Part shown: one piece after another, positions 18,632-26,670 of the stretch
Layout of the letters: every line of letters starts with the position of its first letter
Position numbering within the stretch: position 1 is the stretch's first letter
Source of the DNA: JAWBMQ01 sp038828875
GTDB lineage: Archaea > Nanobdellota > Nanobdellia > Woesearchaeales > JAWBMQ01
Direction: 5' to 3'
Assembly (NCBI GenBank): GCA_038828875.1
Contig: JAWBMQ010000005.1
Coordinates: 39,003-103,002 of the forward strand
Length of the DNA stretch: 64,000 nt
Made by a program: the position numbers and the translations under genes
The notes under the pieces: model-generated
Seen by the model: the letters and a program-made list of their open reading frames with translations, nothing else
Database searches by the model: none
Told to the model about the DNA's origin: nothing

Positions 18632-19495
18632 TTAAAAGTATTTCTTGCTCAATTCTTTGTTTATATTTGTAGCCATATTTTGATAGATTTCTTGTACCAA
18701 TCCATCAATGCCTTTCATTGCAATATCTTCTTGTGTATAACTTACTTTTCCTTGCAAACCATAAGCATTTAAGATGTTTTCTGCAACTTTCATGGGATCT
18801 TTTTCTTGTGCTTTTACTTGTTTCAAATCACTGATCATTCCTAATTGAATTCCTTGAGCTGAATATTGTACTGGAGCTTGTACTGAATCTGTTATTAATT
18901 GTGATGCAGTGTTGTAACTCAAATTTTTTCCATAATGATCAAGCATTTGAAGTGCTTTACTGTAGATGTTTTCAAAATCATGATTCAATAAAGCTCTATG
19001 CATTGGATTGCTTAAATCATATTTAAATCCTGTAACGCTATTAGCATATTCTACAAATGCATTGATCATTTTTTCATGAGTGTCTGCTTCTATTTTTAGA
19101 CCATTATTTAAAATATCTGTAGGATTGTATTTGCTTAATCCAAAGGTTTTTTCTAAGATCCAAGAATTTAAATATCCTACATTATTCTGCCAAGTGTACA
19201 ATTTTTTGAAATCATTAGTTAATTTTGTTGCATCATAATTGTATTTCATTTTTGGTTTTTCAGGTTCTGCTGGTTTTTCAGCTGGTTTTTCTTCTTTTTT
19301 AGGTTCAACAGGTTTGTCAGTTTTTTCAGCTGGTTTTACTTCTTGTTTATTGTCATCTTTTTTGATTTCTCCAGGATTTGATTTACTTAAATCTTTAGTT
19401 TTTTCTTCAGGAACATTATTGAGTTGATCCTTTTTTGGTTCCTTTGGTTCCATTTGTCCTCCATTTTGATTTCCGGGTGGAAGTTGTGGTGCCAT
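18632..19495 (-). CDS. Unknown protein with proline/lysine/glutamate-rich head
   Basis: 287 residues. Residues 1-80 are a low-complexity P/K/E tract with repeated 'KPAEKP/KPVEPKKEE' units, probably disordered. Residues about 85-287 are a helical domain with aromatic positions and 'GLSKYNPTDILNNGLKIEAD', ending in 'IYQNMATNINKELSKKYF'. There is no signal peptide, transmembrane segment or known motif. The start has one of the best SDs in the window (AGGTGAT, 3 nt spacer). The promoter has a TATA box and palindromes (see 19509-19582), so regulated expression is likely. It shares a transcript with 17915-18613. It may be an adaptor or structural protein; no function can be assigned. Confidence 0.65.
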   Translation of the reverse strand: MAPQLPPGNQNGGQMEPKEPKKDQLNNVPEEKTKDLSKSNPGEIKKDDNKQEVKPAEKTDKPVEPKKEEKPAEKPAEPEKPKMKYNYDATKLTNDFKKLYTWQNNVGYLNSWILEKTFGLSKYNPTDILNNGLKIEADTHEKMINAFVEYANSVTGFKYDLSNPMHRALLNHDFENIYSKALQMLDHYGKNLSYNTASQLITDSVQAPVQYSAQGIQLGMISDLKQVKAQEKDPMKVAENILNAYGLQGKVSYTQEDIAMKGIDGLVQEIYQNMATNINKELSKKYF

Positions 19496-19508
19496 TTTAT
19501 CACCTCTT

Positions 19509-19582
19509 GTTACTATTATATAGTAACTACAAATTTATAAAGATTGTGAATTTATGGTCATATTTTTGTAACTATATAGTTA
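19509..19582 (-). promoter_or_regulatory. Promoter with operator-like palindromes for the 18632-19495 gene
   Basis: TATA box CTTTATAAATTT (minus strand) at 19531-19542, about 40 bp before ATG 19495. Just downstream of it, over the expected start of transcription, is a 19-bp palindrome with 8-bp arms (GTTACTAT 19509-19516, ATAGTAAC 19520-19527). About 27 bp upstream of the TATA box is a perfect 14-bp palindrome TAACTATATAGTTA (19569-19582), directly after the hisS stop. Both share an ACTAT/ATAGT core. The arrangement fits a repressor acting at two sites; this is inference from layout. Confidence 0.5.
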
Positions 19583-19586
19583 TAAC

Positions 19587-20879
19587 TCATAGAATTAGAC
19601 TTAATTGATTGATTTTTGCTTTTTGCTGTTCTCCTTTCTTTAATTCTTTAACGATGATTTCGTTGTTTTTTATATTATCATCAATTATAATTACATAATC
19701 ATAATTGTTATTATTTGCAAATTTTAGTTCATTTTTCAACAGTTTTCCAAAATTTTCAAAATCATCAATAGTTTTAGTTACAATATATTTATTTTTTAAA
19801 TTTTCAAATAAATCATTAGCTAGATTATGATGTTCTTTGTTTTTTACTTCATAAATTATGTGTATTTTTTTTCTTTCTATATTAAGTAATTTTCTTTGTT
19901 CTAATTCTTCAATTAATCTATCTACTCCGAATGCAAAACCTACGCTTGGAGTTCTATCGCCTCCAAAAAGTTGTATTAATCCATCGTACCTTCCACCACC
20001 TAATAAAGAACTGCTAATTTTTTTATTTTCGAAAACATTTGCTTCAAAAACTATTCCTGTGTAATAATCAAAACCTCTTACTAATGAAGGATCAATCATT
20101 ATTTCAATGTTTTTCTGTTTTAAAATCTCTTTTACATCAATAATTCTTTGAACAACGTTTTTCAATTTTTCATCATCTAAACTTTTCAAAAACTCTTCAA
20201 TACCTTTTTGATCATTTAAATTTAGATCTAAAATTTTTCTAATAATACTTAAATCGTTAATATTTTTACTTAAAACTTTGAGAATTTCTTCATCAGAAAT
20301 TTTTCCTTTTTTATCTAACCATCTTAAACATTCTTCAATGTTAGATGCTTTTAAATTTTCAAGAATTCCTTTAAGTAATTCTCTGTGAGAAACAAAAATT
20401 TTTACATTATCTAATTTCAATTCTTTAAATATTTTAGCAGCAATTTCTATAATTTCAGCATCAGCATAAATTGACTCAGAATCAATCAATTCAATACCAA
20501 ATTGCCAAAATTCTCTATATCGACCTTTTTGAGGTTTTTCATAACGCCACATTCGTGTAAAATAATATAATCTTAAAGGCATCTTTGGTTTTAAATCATA
20601 ATAATTTTCACCGATCCATCTTGCTAATGGAGCGGTTAAATCAAATCTTAAACCAACATCTCTATTGCCATAATCTTTGAAAAGGAAAATTTCCTTTACT
20701 TGATCAACATTTAAATTTCCTTTAGCAAGGAGAACTTCAGCATACTCTAAAGAAGGAGTTTCTATTGCATTGTAACCATATTGTTCAACCAAATTACCTA
20801 AAAACTGATCTAGAAATCTATATTTAGAAAAAATATCAGGAGTTAATGTTCTGAATCCTTTAACTTCACCATATTTCAT
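19587..20879 (-). CDS. hisS: Histidyl-tRNA synthetase
   Basis: Class II synthetase charging tRNA-His. Motif 1 region near the N-terminus (GFRTLTPDIFSKYRFLD), motif 2 'FTRMWRYEKPQKGRYREFWQFG', the histidine-specific GGGRYDGL and 'RGFDYYTGIVFE', motif 3 GFAFGVDRLI, and a C-terminal anticodon-binding domain (about 335-430). Length 430 is normal. There is no room for its own promoter: its ATG lies 9 bp behind the tRNA-His gene on the same strand, so it is most likely made from the tRNA-His transcript. No SD is present in the 9-bp spacer. Confidence 0.97.
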   Translation of the reverse strand: MKYGEVKGFRTLTPDIFSKYRFLDQFLGNLVEQYGYNAIETPSLEYAEVLLAKGNLNVDQVKEIFLFKDYGNRDVGLRFDLTAPLARWIGENYYDLKPKMPLRLYYFTRMWRYEKPQKGRYREFWQFGIELIDSESIYADAEIIEIAAKIFKELKLDNVKIFVSHRELLKGILENLKASNIEECLRWLDKKGKISDEEILKVLSKNINDLSIIRKILDLNLNDQKGIEEFLKSLDDEKLKNVVQRIIDVKEILKQKNIEIMIDPSLVRGFDYYTGIVFEANVFENKKISSSLLGGGRYDGLIQLFGGDRTPSVGFAFGVDRLIEELEQRKLLNIERKKIHIIYEVKNKEHHNLANDLFENLKNKYIVTKTIDDFENFGKLLKNELKFANNNNYDYVIIIDDNIKNNEIIVKELKKGEQQKAKINQLSLIL

Positions 20880-20888
20880 TTTAAAATG

Positions 20889-20962
20889 GGTGGCGGCTGG
20901 GAATCGAACCCAGGATCTGGAGGGCCACAGCCTCCCATGTTAACCACTACACTACCGCCACC
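20889..20962 (-). tRNA. tRNA-His (anticodon GUG)
   Basis: Minus-strand cloverleaf. 5'-GGTGGCGG pairs with CCGCCACC-3'. The anticodon arm is GGAGG-CTGTGGC-CCTCC with anticodon GUG, and the T arm is CTGGG-TTCGATT-CCCAG. The extra G at position -1 paired to C73, the identity element of tRNA-His, is encoded in the gene. There is no intron and no encoded CCA. It directly precedes hisS. Confidence 0.97.
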
Positions 20963-20986
20963 ATTGAACAATTAGATTATTGAAAA

Positions 20987-20998
20987 CTTTATAAATTT
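20987..20998 (-). promoter_or_regulatory. TATA box for tRNA-His/hisS unit
   Basis: AAATTTATAAAG on the minus strand, centred about 30 bp before the tRNA-His 5' end. No other TATA-like sequence fits between the tRNA and hisS. Confidence 0.45.
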
Positions 20999-21029
20999 TT
21001 TTAGAAAAGAAAGAAGATAAATAAAAAAT

Positions 21030-22088
21030 TTATTGTAAGATTGTTCTTAAACCTTTTTCTTCAATTGCTACACATCTGTTATCTATGCAATCAACTTCTA
21101 CTCTTGGACAGCAAACCATTGGACAAACATCTTTTTCTGTTGCTGGTTTACAATTGTTTAATTTATACCATTGATTCACATAATCTTTATTTATTGCTTC
21201 ATCATAACTTACTCCTCCACATCCAGAGCATTTACATCCACAGCCAACTAAAGTACAATCTTCTCTATCCTCACAATAATACATGTTAGGTAATGCTATA
21301 AATTTATCATTGTTTTTGTTTTTGCTCCATTGACATTGATTATTAATACATTTACAACTGTATTCTGAATTTTTATAGCAATCTTTCCAAATGCAAATGC
21401 TTGCAATATTTTCATTAGAACTTCCACAAACTTCTCCAGAGCAGCCAGAAACAATGCAATCAGAATCATCTTCACAGTAATCATTAGTAGAGATCCCACA
21501 AAATTCCTCATTTTCATTACGTTGTTCGATTATTGATGAACTTTCTTTAACCTCTATAAAGGTACTTGCTAATTCTGAAATTTCATTATTAGGATTTTGT
21601 AAATCATTTATTCCAAAAATCTTTATTATATACCCTCTAGCTTTAAGATTTTCAATTTTCATTTCAACAAGATAGACACATTTTCTTCTGCAAATTTCTC
21701 CTTTGTTTGTATAGATTATGTGAATTTCATTTTCTTCTTTAAGCTTAGCTTCAGCACTCAAATCAGCACAGCAAGCGTAATCTAAATAATGTTTTAAATA
21801 AATATCATTTCCTTCTGTTCTTGCGTTAAGTTCATTCACAGTTCCTTGAAATTCAGCAAAAGGAATATCTTGAGTAAACATATAGCTAAAAATCAAATTT
21901 TCTAAATAATTTTCTGGTTCTGGATTGATTATTATTTCTGATTTCTCCAAATTATCGATATTTATGATATTATTGTTTTCTGGTTTTTCATTTACTGGAT
22001 TTTCATTCACATTATTTTGGCAAGCTACAAAAACCAACAACCCTAAAAAAACCAAAATTATCAAATTTTTTAAGTTTTTATTGATCAT
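21030..22088 (-). CDS. Cysteine-rich lipoprotein with eight-cysteine-cluster-like domains
   Basis: 352 residues. The N-terminal signal peptide ends in a lipobox-like L-V-F-V-A-C (Cys23), so lipid anchoring on the outer face is likely; the lgt-like gene at 44940-45776 could supply the modification. An Asn/Glu-rich linker follows. A middle region carries a CC pair and CRRKC. Two tandem cysteine clusters follow: 'YCEDDSDCIVSGCSGEVC...CKCINNQC' (about 205-255) and 'YCEDREDCTLVGCGCKCSGC...CCPRVEVDCIDNRC' (about 268-340). The first resembles the eight-cysteine-cluster domain annotated in some archaeal and bacterial secreted proteins. Extracellular disulfide knots or metal binding are plausible. Confidence 0.75.
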   Translation of the reverse strand: MINKNLKNLIILVFLGLLVFVACQNNVNENPVNEKPENNNIINIDNLEKSEIIINPEPENYLENLIFSYMFTQDIPFAEFQGTVNELNARTEGNDIYLKHYLDYACCADLSAEAKLKEENEIHIIYTNKGEICRRKCVYLVEMKIENLKARGYIIKIFGINDLQNPNNEISELASTFIEVKESSSIIEQRNENEEFCGISTNDYCEDDSDCIVSGCSGEVCGSSNENIASICIWKDCYKNSEYSCKCINNQCQWSKNKNNDKFIALPNMYYCEDREDCTLVGCGCKCSGCGGVSYDEAINKDYVNQWYKLNNCKPATEKDVCPMVCCPRVEVDCIDNRCVAIEEKGLRTILQ

Positions 22089-22142
22089 GTTATTTTAGAA
22101 TTACTAAAATATTTTATTAATTTTTCTAATTTGTTAGGTAAG

Positions 22143-22749
22143 TTAGTTGTTTGAATTCAACGAAAGAGTTAAAATTTGAAAATTATAGCTATCTTTCTTG
22201 GAATCTGTCTTTTTATATTCAAAGCTATTCCCTACCTTCTGCCTTTTATAGGTAGTTGCTGTATAATTAAAAACTAAACTCATTTGTAGAGTTAAAAGAG
22301 TCTTTAAACTGCATTTTTCATAATCTGTATCTATACTCCACGAATCTTTTATTATTCCTGATTTGAGTTGAGTTAATTCACAATCTTTTGAAATGTGTTT
22401 GTAAGTTAATGAAATTCTAACATCTGATAAGTTATAAAAGTAATATTCAGTGTCATCCTTTTCTAAATTCCAAAGTTACGTTTTTGCTTAAGTTTTCAGT
22501 TGCTATGATTTCGTAAGATTTTATAGTTTTACCAAGTTCATTTTTCTTTCCATTACTTTCGTAGATTTTTAACTGTGCATTTTAGAAAGTGTTAGATGGA
22601 ATAACCATTTTTGAGGTTTCATCTTTTGTAGTTATTATTTTTTCATTGCTTGAAACTTTTTCTTCAATAAGAAATTTTTTGTTGGAACAAGAAACTAAAA
22701 ATATAAGAAACAGAACCAAACTGGTTAGAGCGATTTTTTTAAAATACAT
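22143..22749 (-). pseudogene. Decayed lipoprotein gene (one stop, one frameshift)
   Basis: ATG 22749 begins a signal peptide with lipobox-like F-L-V-S-C (Cys21). The frame meets TAA at 22582-22584 but continues protein-like for 42 codons after it, then needs a 1-nt shift near 22461-22466. It continues as 'EKDDTEYYFYNLSDVRISL' through 'TYKRQKVGNSFEYKKT' to TAA at 22143-22145. Restored length is about 200 residues. Two lesions suggest a dead gene, although sequencing or assembly errors could give the same picture because this assembly has other faults. It accounts for most of the 737 bp between the neighbouring genes; the remaining flanks are AT-rich and show nothing else. Confidence 0.65.
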
Positions 22750-22825
22750 CGCAAAAATCCTTACGATTAAATCAATAAGAATAAAAGTTCTATTATAAAA
22801 TTTTGTAAAAAAATTTATGAAAAAT

Positions 22826-23821
22826 TTAGAATAGTTCGCTACTTGTTTTTTTCATCTTTATGAATTTATATGCACTTTCCGCAGCAGTAGCACCTTGTGC
22901 AGCTGAAGTTATAATTTGTTGCATATGTGGACAAGCATTGGTACAATCGCCTGCAGCGAAAACTCCAGGAACGTTTGTTTTCATTTCGTAATCTACTTTT
23001 ATCTTGCTTTTATCATCTAATTCTACTCCTAGTTGTTTTGCAAGTTCTACTAATGGAATAATTCCTATGCCAATAAATAATCCATCTATTTCTAATTCCA
23101 TTTCACTTTTGTCTTTATTGTTATAAATTTTAATTTTTTCTAATTTCTCATTTCCTATTAATTCTTTTACTTCTGTGTTGAAAAAAACTTCAACGTTTTT
23201 TAATTCCTTTAATCTTTCAGTCCAAAATGGAGCTGCTTTAAATGAATCACCTCTCACTAAAAGATAAATTTTTTTAGCAATATTTGAAAGGATGTAAGTA
23301 TCGTTTAAAGCAGCATCTCCTCCACCAACTATTGCTACAACTTTATCTTTAAAGAAGGCGGCATCACACAAAGCACAATAACTTACGCCTTTTCCAATAA
23401 ATTTATCTTCATTTTTTAATTCTAATTTTCTTTTTTTGGATCCTGTTGCAATAATTATTGCTTTTGCAAAAAATTCTTTTCCAGTTTCAGTAGAAACCTT
23501 AAATTTAGTTAAATTGTTTTCAAAAATTTTTTCAACGTTTACTACTTTATCTTTCAAAATATCACAACCTAAAAATTCAGCATGTTTTTTGAATTTTTCC
23601 ATCAATTCGGTTCCTGAAATTTTTTCAAATCCTGGATAATTTTCCACATCAGCAGCTTCATTTGCCATTCCTCCAAGTTCAAATCCAATGATCAAAACTG
23701 AAATGTTGAACCTTTTTGCATAAATGCCTGCACTATATCCTGCAGGACCTGTTCCTATTATAATTAAGTCGTATTCATCATTAAATTTTTTTGATTGTAA
23801 TGATTCAATTTTAAACATCAT
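22826..23821 (-). CDS. trxB: Thioredoxin reductase (NAD(P)H/FAD)
   Basis: 331-residue flavoprotein. FAD-binding GTGPAGYSAG sits near the N-terminus, redox-active C-A-L-C in 'SYCALCDAAFF', NAD(P)-binding GGGDAAL, and C-terminal FAD motif GVFAAGDCTN. It reduces thioredoxin or PDO; the PDO at 922-1560 is the visible candidate partner. The start at 23821 follows GGTGA with a 5-nt spacer; the frame extends seven codons further but those overlap the SD. A single gene, separated by about 120 bp from a promoter firing the other way. Confidence 0.95.
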   Translation of the reverse strand: MMFKIESLQSKKFNDEYDLIIIGTGPAGYSAGIYAKRFNISVLIIGFELGGMANEAADVENYPGFEKISGTELMEKFKKHAEFLGCDILKDKVVNVEKIFENNLTKFKVSTETGKEFFAKAIIIATGSKKRKLELKNEDKFIGKGVSYCALCDAAFFKDKVVAIVGGGDAALNDTYILSNIAKKIYLLVRGDSFKAAPFWTERLKELKNVEVFFNTEVKELIGNEKLEKIKIYNNKDKSEMELEIDGLFIGIGIIPLVELAKQLGVELDDKSKIKVDYEMKTNVPGVFAAGDCTNACPHMQQIITSAAQGATAAESAYKFIKMKKTSSELF

Positions 23822-23940
23822 CTTTTTCACCAATACAAACAATCAAACTAGATTTTTAAATTTTGTTAATTTTTAACAAAAGATTTCAAACAATTTTAGA
23901 AAATTTTTCTTTCAACAAAAATGAATTTCAAAATAAAAAA

Positions 23941-23992
23941 ATTTATATATTTAAAAAGCATAAGAAGTAGCCATAAACTTTTCAAAAGGTGA
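23941..23992 (+). promoter_or_regulatory. TATA box and SD of the 13-codon micro-gene
   Basis: ATTTATATATT at 23941-23951 is a strong TATA box; the expected transcript start is near 23970. An AGGTGA SD at 23987-23992 precedes ATG 23997 by 4 nt. Both signals have ideal spacing and serve nothing else. Confidence 0.5.
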
Positions 23993-23996
23993 AAAA

Positions 23997-24038
23997 ATGC
24001 CAGCAAAGAAACCAGCATCAAAAAAACCAAAGAAATAA
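23997..24038 (+). CDS. Micro-gene for a 13-residue basic peptide
   Basis: ATG 23997 to TAA 24036-24038 encodes MPAKKPASKKPKK. The peptide is made only of Lys, Pro, Ala, Ser and the start Met, like the tails of histone H1 or DNA-binding proteins. It has its own TATA box and a textbook SD, better signals than many long genes here. No longer frame continues from it. It could be a genuine micropeptide, the relic of a longer gene, or a leader controlling something else; the next gene downstream is on the other strand and convergent, so leader function is unlikely. Confidence 0.45.
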   Translation: MPAKKPASKKPKK

Positions 24039-24078
24039 AAATGTTCTAAAAACTAAATTTTTAATTTTTTTAATTTTT

Positions 24079-24894
24079 TTATTTTCTGTAATATTTCTTG
24101 ACGTATTTAAAACCTTTCTTTATATCCTCTCTTTTCCAACCTGCATTTAGTAGTGCTTGCATTATTTGATCATCATTCCATCCAAGGCTTTTTGCGTTGT
24201 AGATGTAGTTTATTAAATTTTGATTTACTTGTTCTGAGTTAGTTGTTTGATTTTGTTTTTTTGATTTTTTTGAAATTATTATAATTCCTATAAACAAAAT
24301 AATTAATGCGAATAGAGGAAATATAAAGATAAAAATCGCACCTAATGAAATCTTTTCTTTTTCAAAAATTACGTAAATTTCTTCATCTTTCTTACCATCA
24401 AAATTGAAATTAACCTTATTATCATTAATTTTTTTACCATTTGTTTCAGAAATTTTTCCTTCAACCTCTACTGTATAATTTACAGGAACTTGATTATTTT
24501 TATCTTTTGTAAAATAAAATTTAGCAGAAAATTTGTATTTTTTTTGGAAAATAGACTCTTCTAAAATTTCTAATTTCATATTTTCCAAATTCAACGGATG
24601 ATTTTGATCTTTGAATATCTTCTTATCTTGATTTAATTTTAGATTTGAGAATTTGTAAGTTATAGATTTGTTAGTTTCAGTAATTTTTAATTTTTGCTTA
24701 ATTTCATCGACAATTTCATTTTTCTGATTTATATTTTTTTTATTGGAAGAGTAACTTTCTTCGGAATCTGCAATGATGCTATAATCAATATCAGTTTTAC
24801 CATCAGAATAAATTTTTTGATAAACTGTAACTTGGATACAACTATTAAATAAAAAAAGCATCAAAAGAATGCTGTAAAAAATTATTTTTTTCAT
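24079..24894 (-). CDS. Lipobox membrane protein with cytoplasmic UBA-like module
   Basis: 271 residues. Signal peptide with lipobox-like L-F-N-S-C (Cys19), an extracellular domain (about 20-180) rich in Lys/Asn and beta-prone, one membrane span (about 186-208), then a cytoplasmic tail. The tail ends with a helical module 'LINYIYNAKSLGWNDDQI' - 'LLNAGWKREDIKKGFKY', akin to UBA-like domains and to the two modules in the gene at 1-828. The extracellular part begins 'VTVYQKIYSDGKTDIDYSI', a pattern seen in some archaeal lipoproteins of unknown function. It probably senses or scaffolds at the membrane; no enzyme motif is present. Confidence 0.7.
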   Translation of the reverse strand: MKKIIFYSILLMLFLFNSCIQVTVYQKIYSDGKTDIDYSIIADSEESYSSNKKNINQKNEIVDEIKQKLKITETNKSITYKFSNLKLNQDKKIFKDQNHPLNLENMKLEILEESIFQKKYKFSAKFYFTKDKNNQVPVNYTVEVEGKISETNGKKINDNKVNFNFDGKKDEEIYVIFEKEKISLGAIFIFIFPLFALIILFIGIIIISKKSKKQNQTTNSEQVNQNLINYIYNAKSLGWNDDQIMQALLNAGWKREDIKKGFKYVKKYYRK

Positions 24895-24935
24895 TCATAT
24901 ATTTTATTAATGTTTCAATATATAAAATTTTTTAG

Positions 24936-26417
24936 CTACTTTGTTATCTTCAATTTTATTAACATTCTATACACTCCAGGGCTAAAATCTCCTGCTTTTC
25001 TGATTTCTAATATTATTCCTTCTCGATTGTTTTCTTTTAAGTATTTTAAAATCCTTTCTTTTTCTTCTTCAATATGTTCTAAATCTAAAAAATCGTAAAT
25101 ATATACTATAGTATCTTTTTTAGCAACTTTAAGAGCAGAATCTAAGAAAAGTGTTGCTGATTTAGGCAAAGGCATTAAAATAAAATCAAATTTATGGTTT
25201 TCTGATTTTTCTAAGATATCTTCAGAGCTTATTAAAGAGCCAATCCTTTCTAGATTTTTAATTGGAATCTCTGTAATTACATAATTTATAAATTTCAAAT
25301 CTTCAAGTTTATTTAGTTCTTTTTCATTCTTTACTTCTAAAACAATATTTTTTTGATATTTTTCAATTGAATTTTTTAAGTTATCGTAATATTTTATCAA
25401 ACAAGTTTTAGGTAATTTATTTTCTTTTACTAATTCACTAATTAGTTCTTCATTTTTAAGATAAACTATGAATTTTTCTTTTTGAGCTATTTTTATAGCT
25501 TCTAAATTTTCAACTTTGAATGATAGAATTATGTTCTTGTTTTTTTTCAATTGATTTATTACTTCTCTATGCTTGGTAAGCTCATCAACATTTTCTAATT
25601 CTAAGAAAAAACTTTGATGATTTAGTTGATTTTTTAAATCTGATGAATTTATTCTAACAAAATTTTCTTTAGTTATTTTTTGAACAACATCTCTTACATC
25701 TCCCTGAAGAAAAACTACGTTATTCAGTTTGTTTAATTCTTTGTTTCTTAAAGCGTAGTAGTGTGCATCAGGATTCAGTTCAATGCCATAAACAAAATTA
25801 CAAGTATATTTTGCTGCTTCTATTGCATAAGGTCCTATGCCAGAAAACATTACCAAAACTTTTCCATGAATCTCTTCATAAACTCTTTTTCTTTCGGTAC
25901 TTAACCTTGAAGAAAAATAACATTTTTCAAAATCTAATAGTAAATTACAATTGTTCTCTTTGTGTAAAACTTCAGTATGAGGATTTCCCAGCAAAAATTC
26001 GACATCTATCGTTCTAAAATCACCTTTTCTTACAGAAGCTTTTTTATAAACTGCACTGATATTTTTATTAATTTTCATAACTGCTTCAGCAATGATTTTC
26101 TTTTTTCTTTCTAATTCTTCAGGTATTTGAACTATTGCAACATCTCCAATGATTTCAAAGCTAGAAATCAGTTCTTGAATTTCATTTTCAGTTAATTCAT
26201 CTTTTAGAATTTCTTTTAAAGTTAAATTTCTTCTTTTGAATTCTGTATTTACTATTTTACCTTTAAATCTTTCAGGTAATTCTTTTGTTTTTTCTTCTAT
26301 TAATGGATATATGTAATATTCTTCATTTTTTATGAACTCAAAATCAGAATTTATGTATTTTTTCAACTCCTTAAAGCATTCTTTAATTTCATCCTTTGAT
26401 ATTTTTATTCCTAGCAT
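24936..26417 (-). CDS. trm5: Trm5-like tRNA (guanine-N1) methyltransferase with a large insertion
   Basis: S-adenosylmethionine-dependent enzyme expected to methylate G37 of tRNA. Residues 1-180 carry the N-terminal domains with 'GDVAIVQIPEEL' and 'CYFSSRLSTERKRV'. Motif I is MFSGIGPYAIEAA (190-202) and the acidic loop is GIELNPDA. The catalytic segment MPLPKSA (415-421) replaces the usual N-x-P-x-x-x. Between GDVRDVV (239-245) and FDFILMPLP (410-418) lie about 160 extra residues, which explains the 493-residue length against about 330 for family members. The insert shows three strand-plus-helix units (FFLELEN 270-276, IILSFKV 296-302, IVLEVKN 358-364). The methyltransferase call is firm; the insert's role is unknown. 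Confidence 0.85.
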   Translation of the reverse strand: MLGIKISKDEIKECFKELKKYINSDFEFIKNEEYYIYPLIEEKTKELPERFKGKIVNTEFKRRNLTLKEILKDELTENEIQELISSFEIIGDVAIVQIPEELERKKKIIAEAVMKINKNISAVYKKASVRKGDFRTIDVEFLLGNPHTEVLHKENNCNLLLDFEKCYFSSRLSTERKRVYEEIHGKVLVMFSGIGPYAIEAAKYTCNFVYGIELNPDAHYYALRNKELNKLNNVVFLQGDVRDVVQKITKENFVRINSSDLKNQLNHQSFFLELENVDELTKHREVINQLKKNKNIILSFKVENLEAIKIAQKEKFIVYLKNEELISELVKENKLPKTCLIKYYDNLKNSIEKYQKNIVLEVKNEKELNKLEDLKFINYVITEIPIKNLERIGSLISSEDILEKSENHKFDFILMPLPKSATLFLDSALKVAKKDTIVYIYDFLDLEHIEEEKERILKYLKENNREGIILEIRKAGDFSPGVYRMLIKLKITK

Positions 26418-26479
26418 AATTGTATGGAAATGGTTTTAATATATAAAGAATAATATTTTTTCTGAAATTTCACTATTTT

Positions 26480-26632
26480 TTAATATTTTTTAATTTGATA
26501 ACAAATTATAAGACCTAATCCAAAAATAATAAAAGGAATGTTAATATAAATTAGGAATTGTCTTTTTGTTTTACTATCTACGTAATTTTTACTGATGGTT
26601 TTGAATGTTGCTTTTATATCTTCATTTTCCAA
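26480..26632 (-). CDS. Possible 50-residue single-span membrane protein (TTG start)
   Basis: From TTG 26632 to TAA 26480-26482, 50 codons. A charged N-terminal half is followed by a hydrophobic span (about 26-45, 'FLIYINIPFIIFGLGLIICY') and a basic tail QIKKY, the pattern of a small tail-anchored protein. No ATG is available and the SD is weak, so the start is uncertain. It lies between tRNA-Gly(CCC) and the Trm5-like gene on the same strand and fills that spacer. Confidence 0.4.
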   Translation of the reverse strand: MENEDIKATFKTISKNYVDSKTKRQFLIYINIPFIIFGLGLIICYQIKKY

Positions 26633-26670
26633 TTTTTTTATTTAAAATTCACTTAAAAAAATACATAAAC

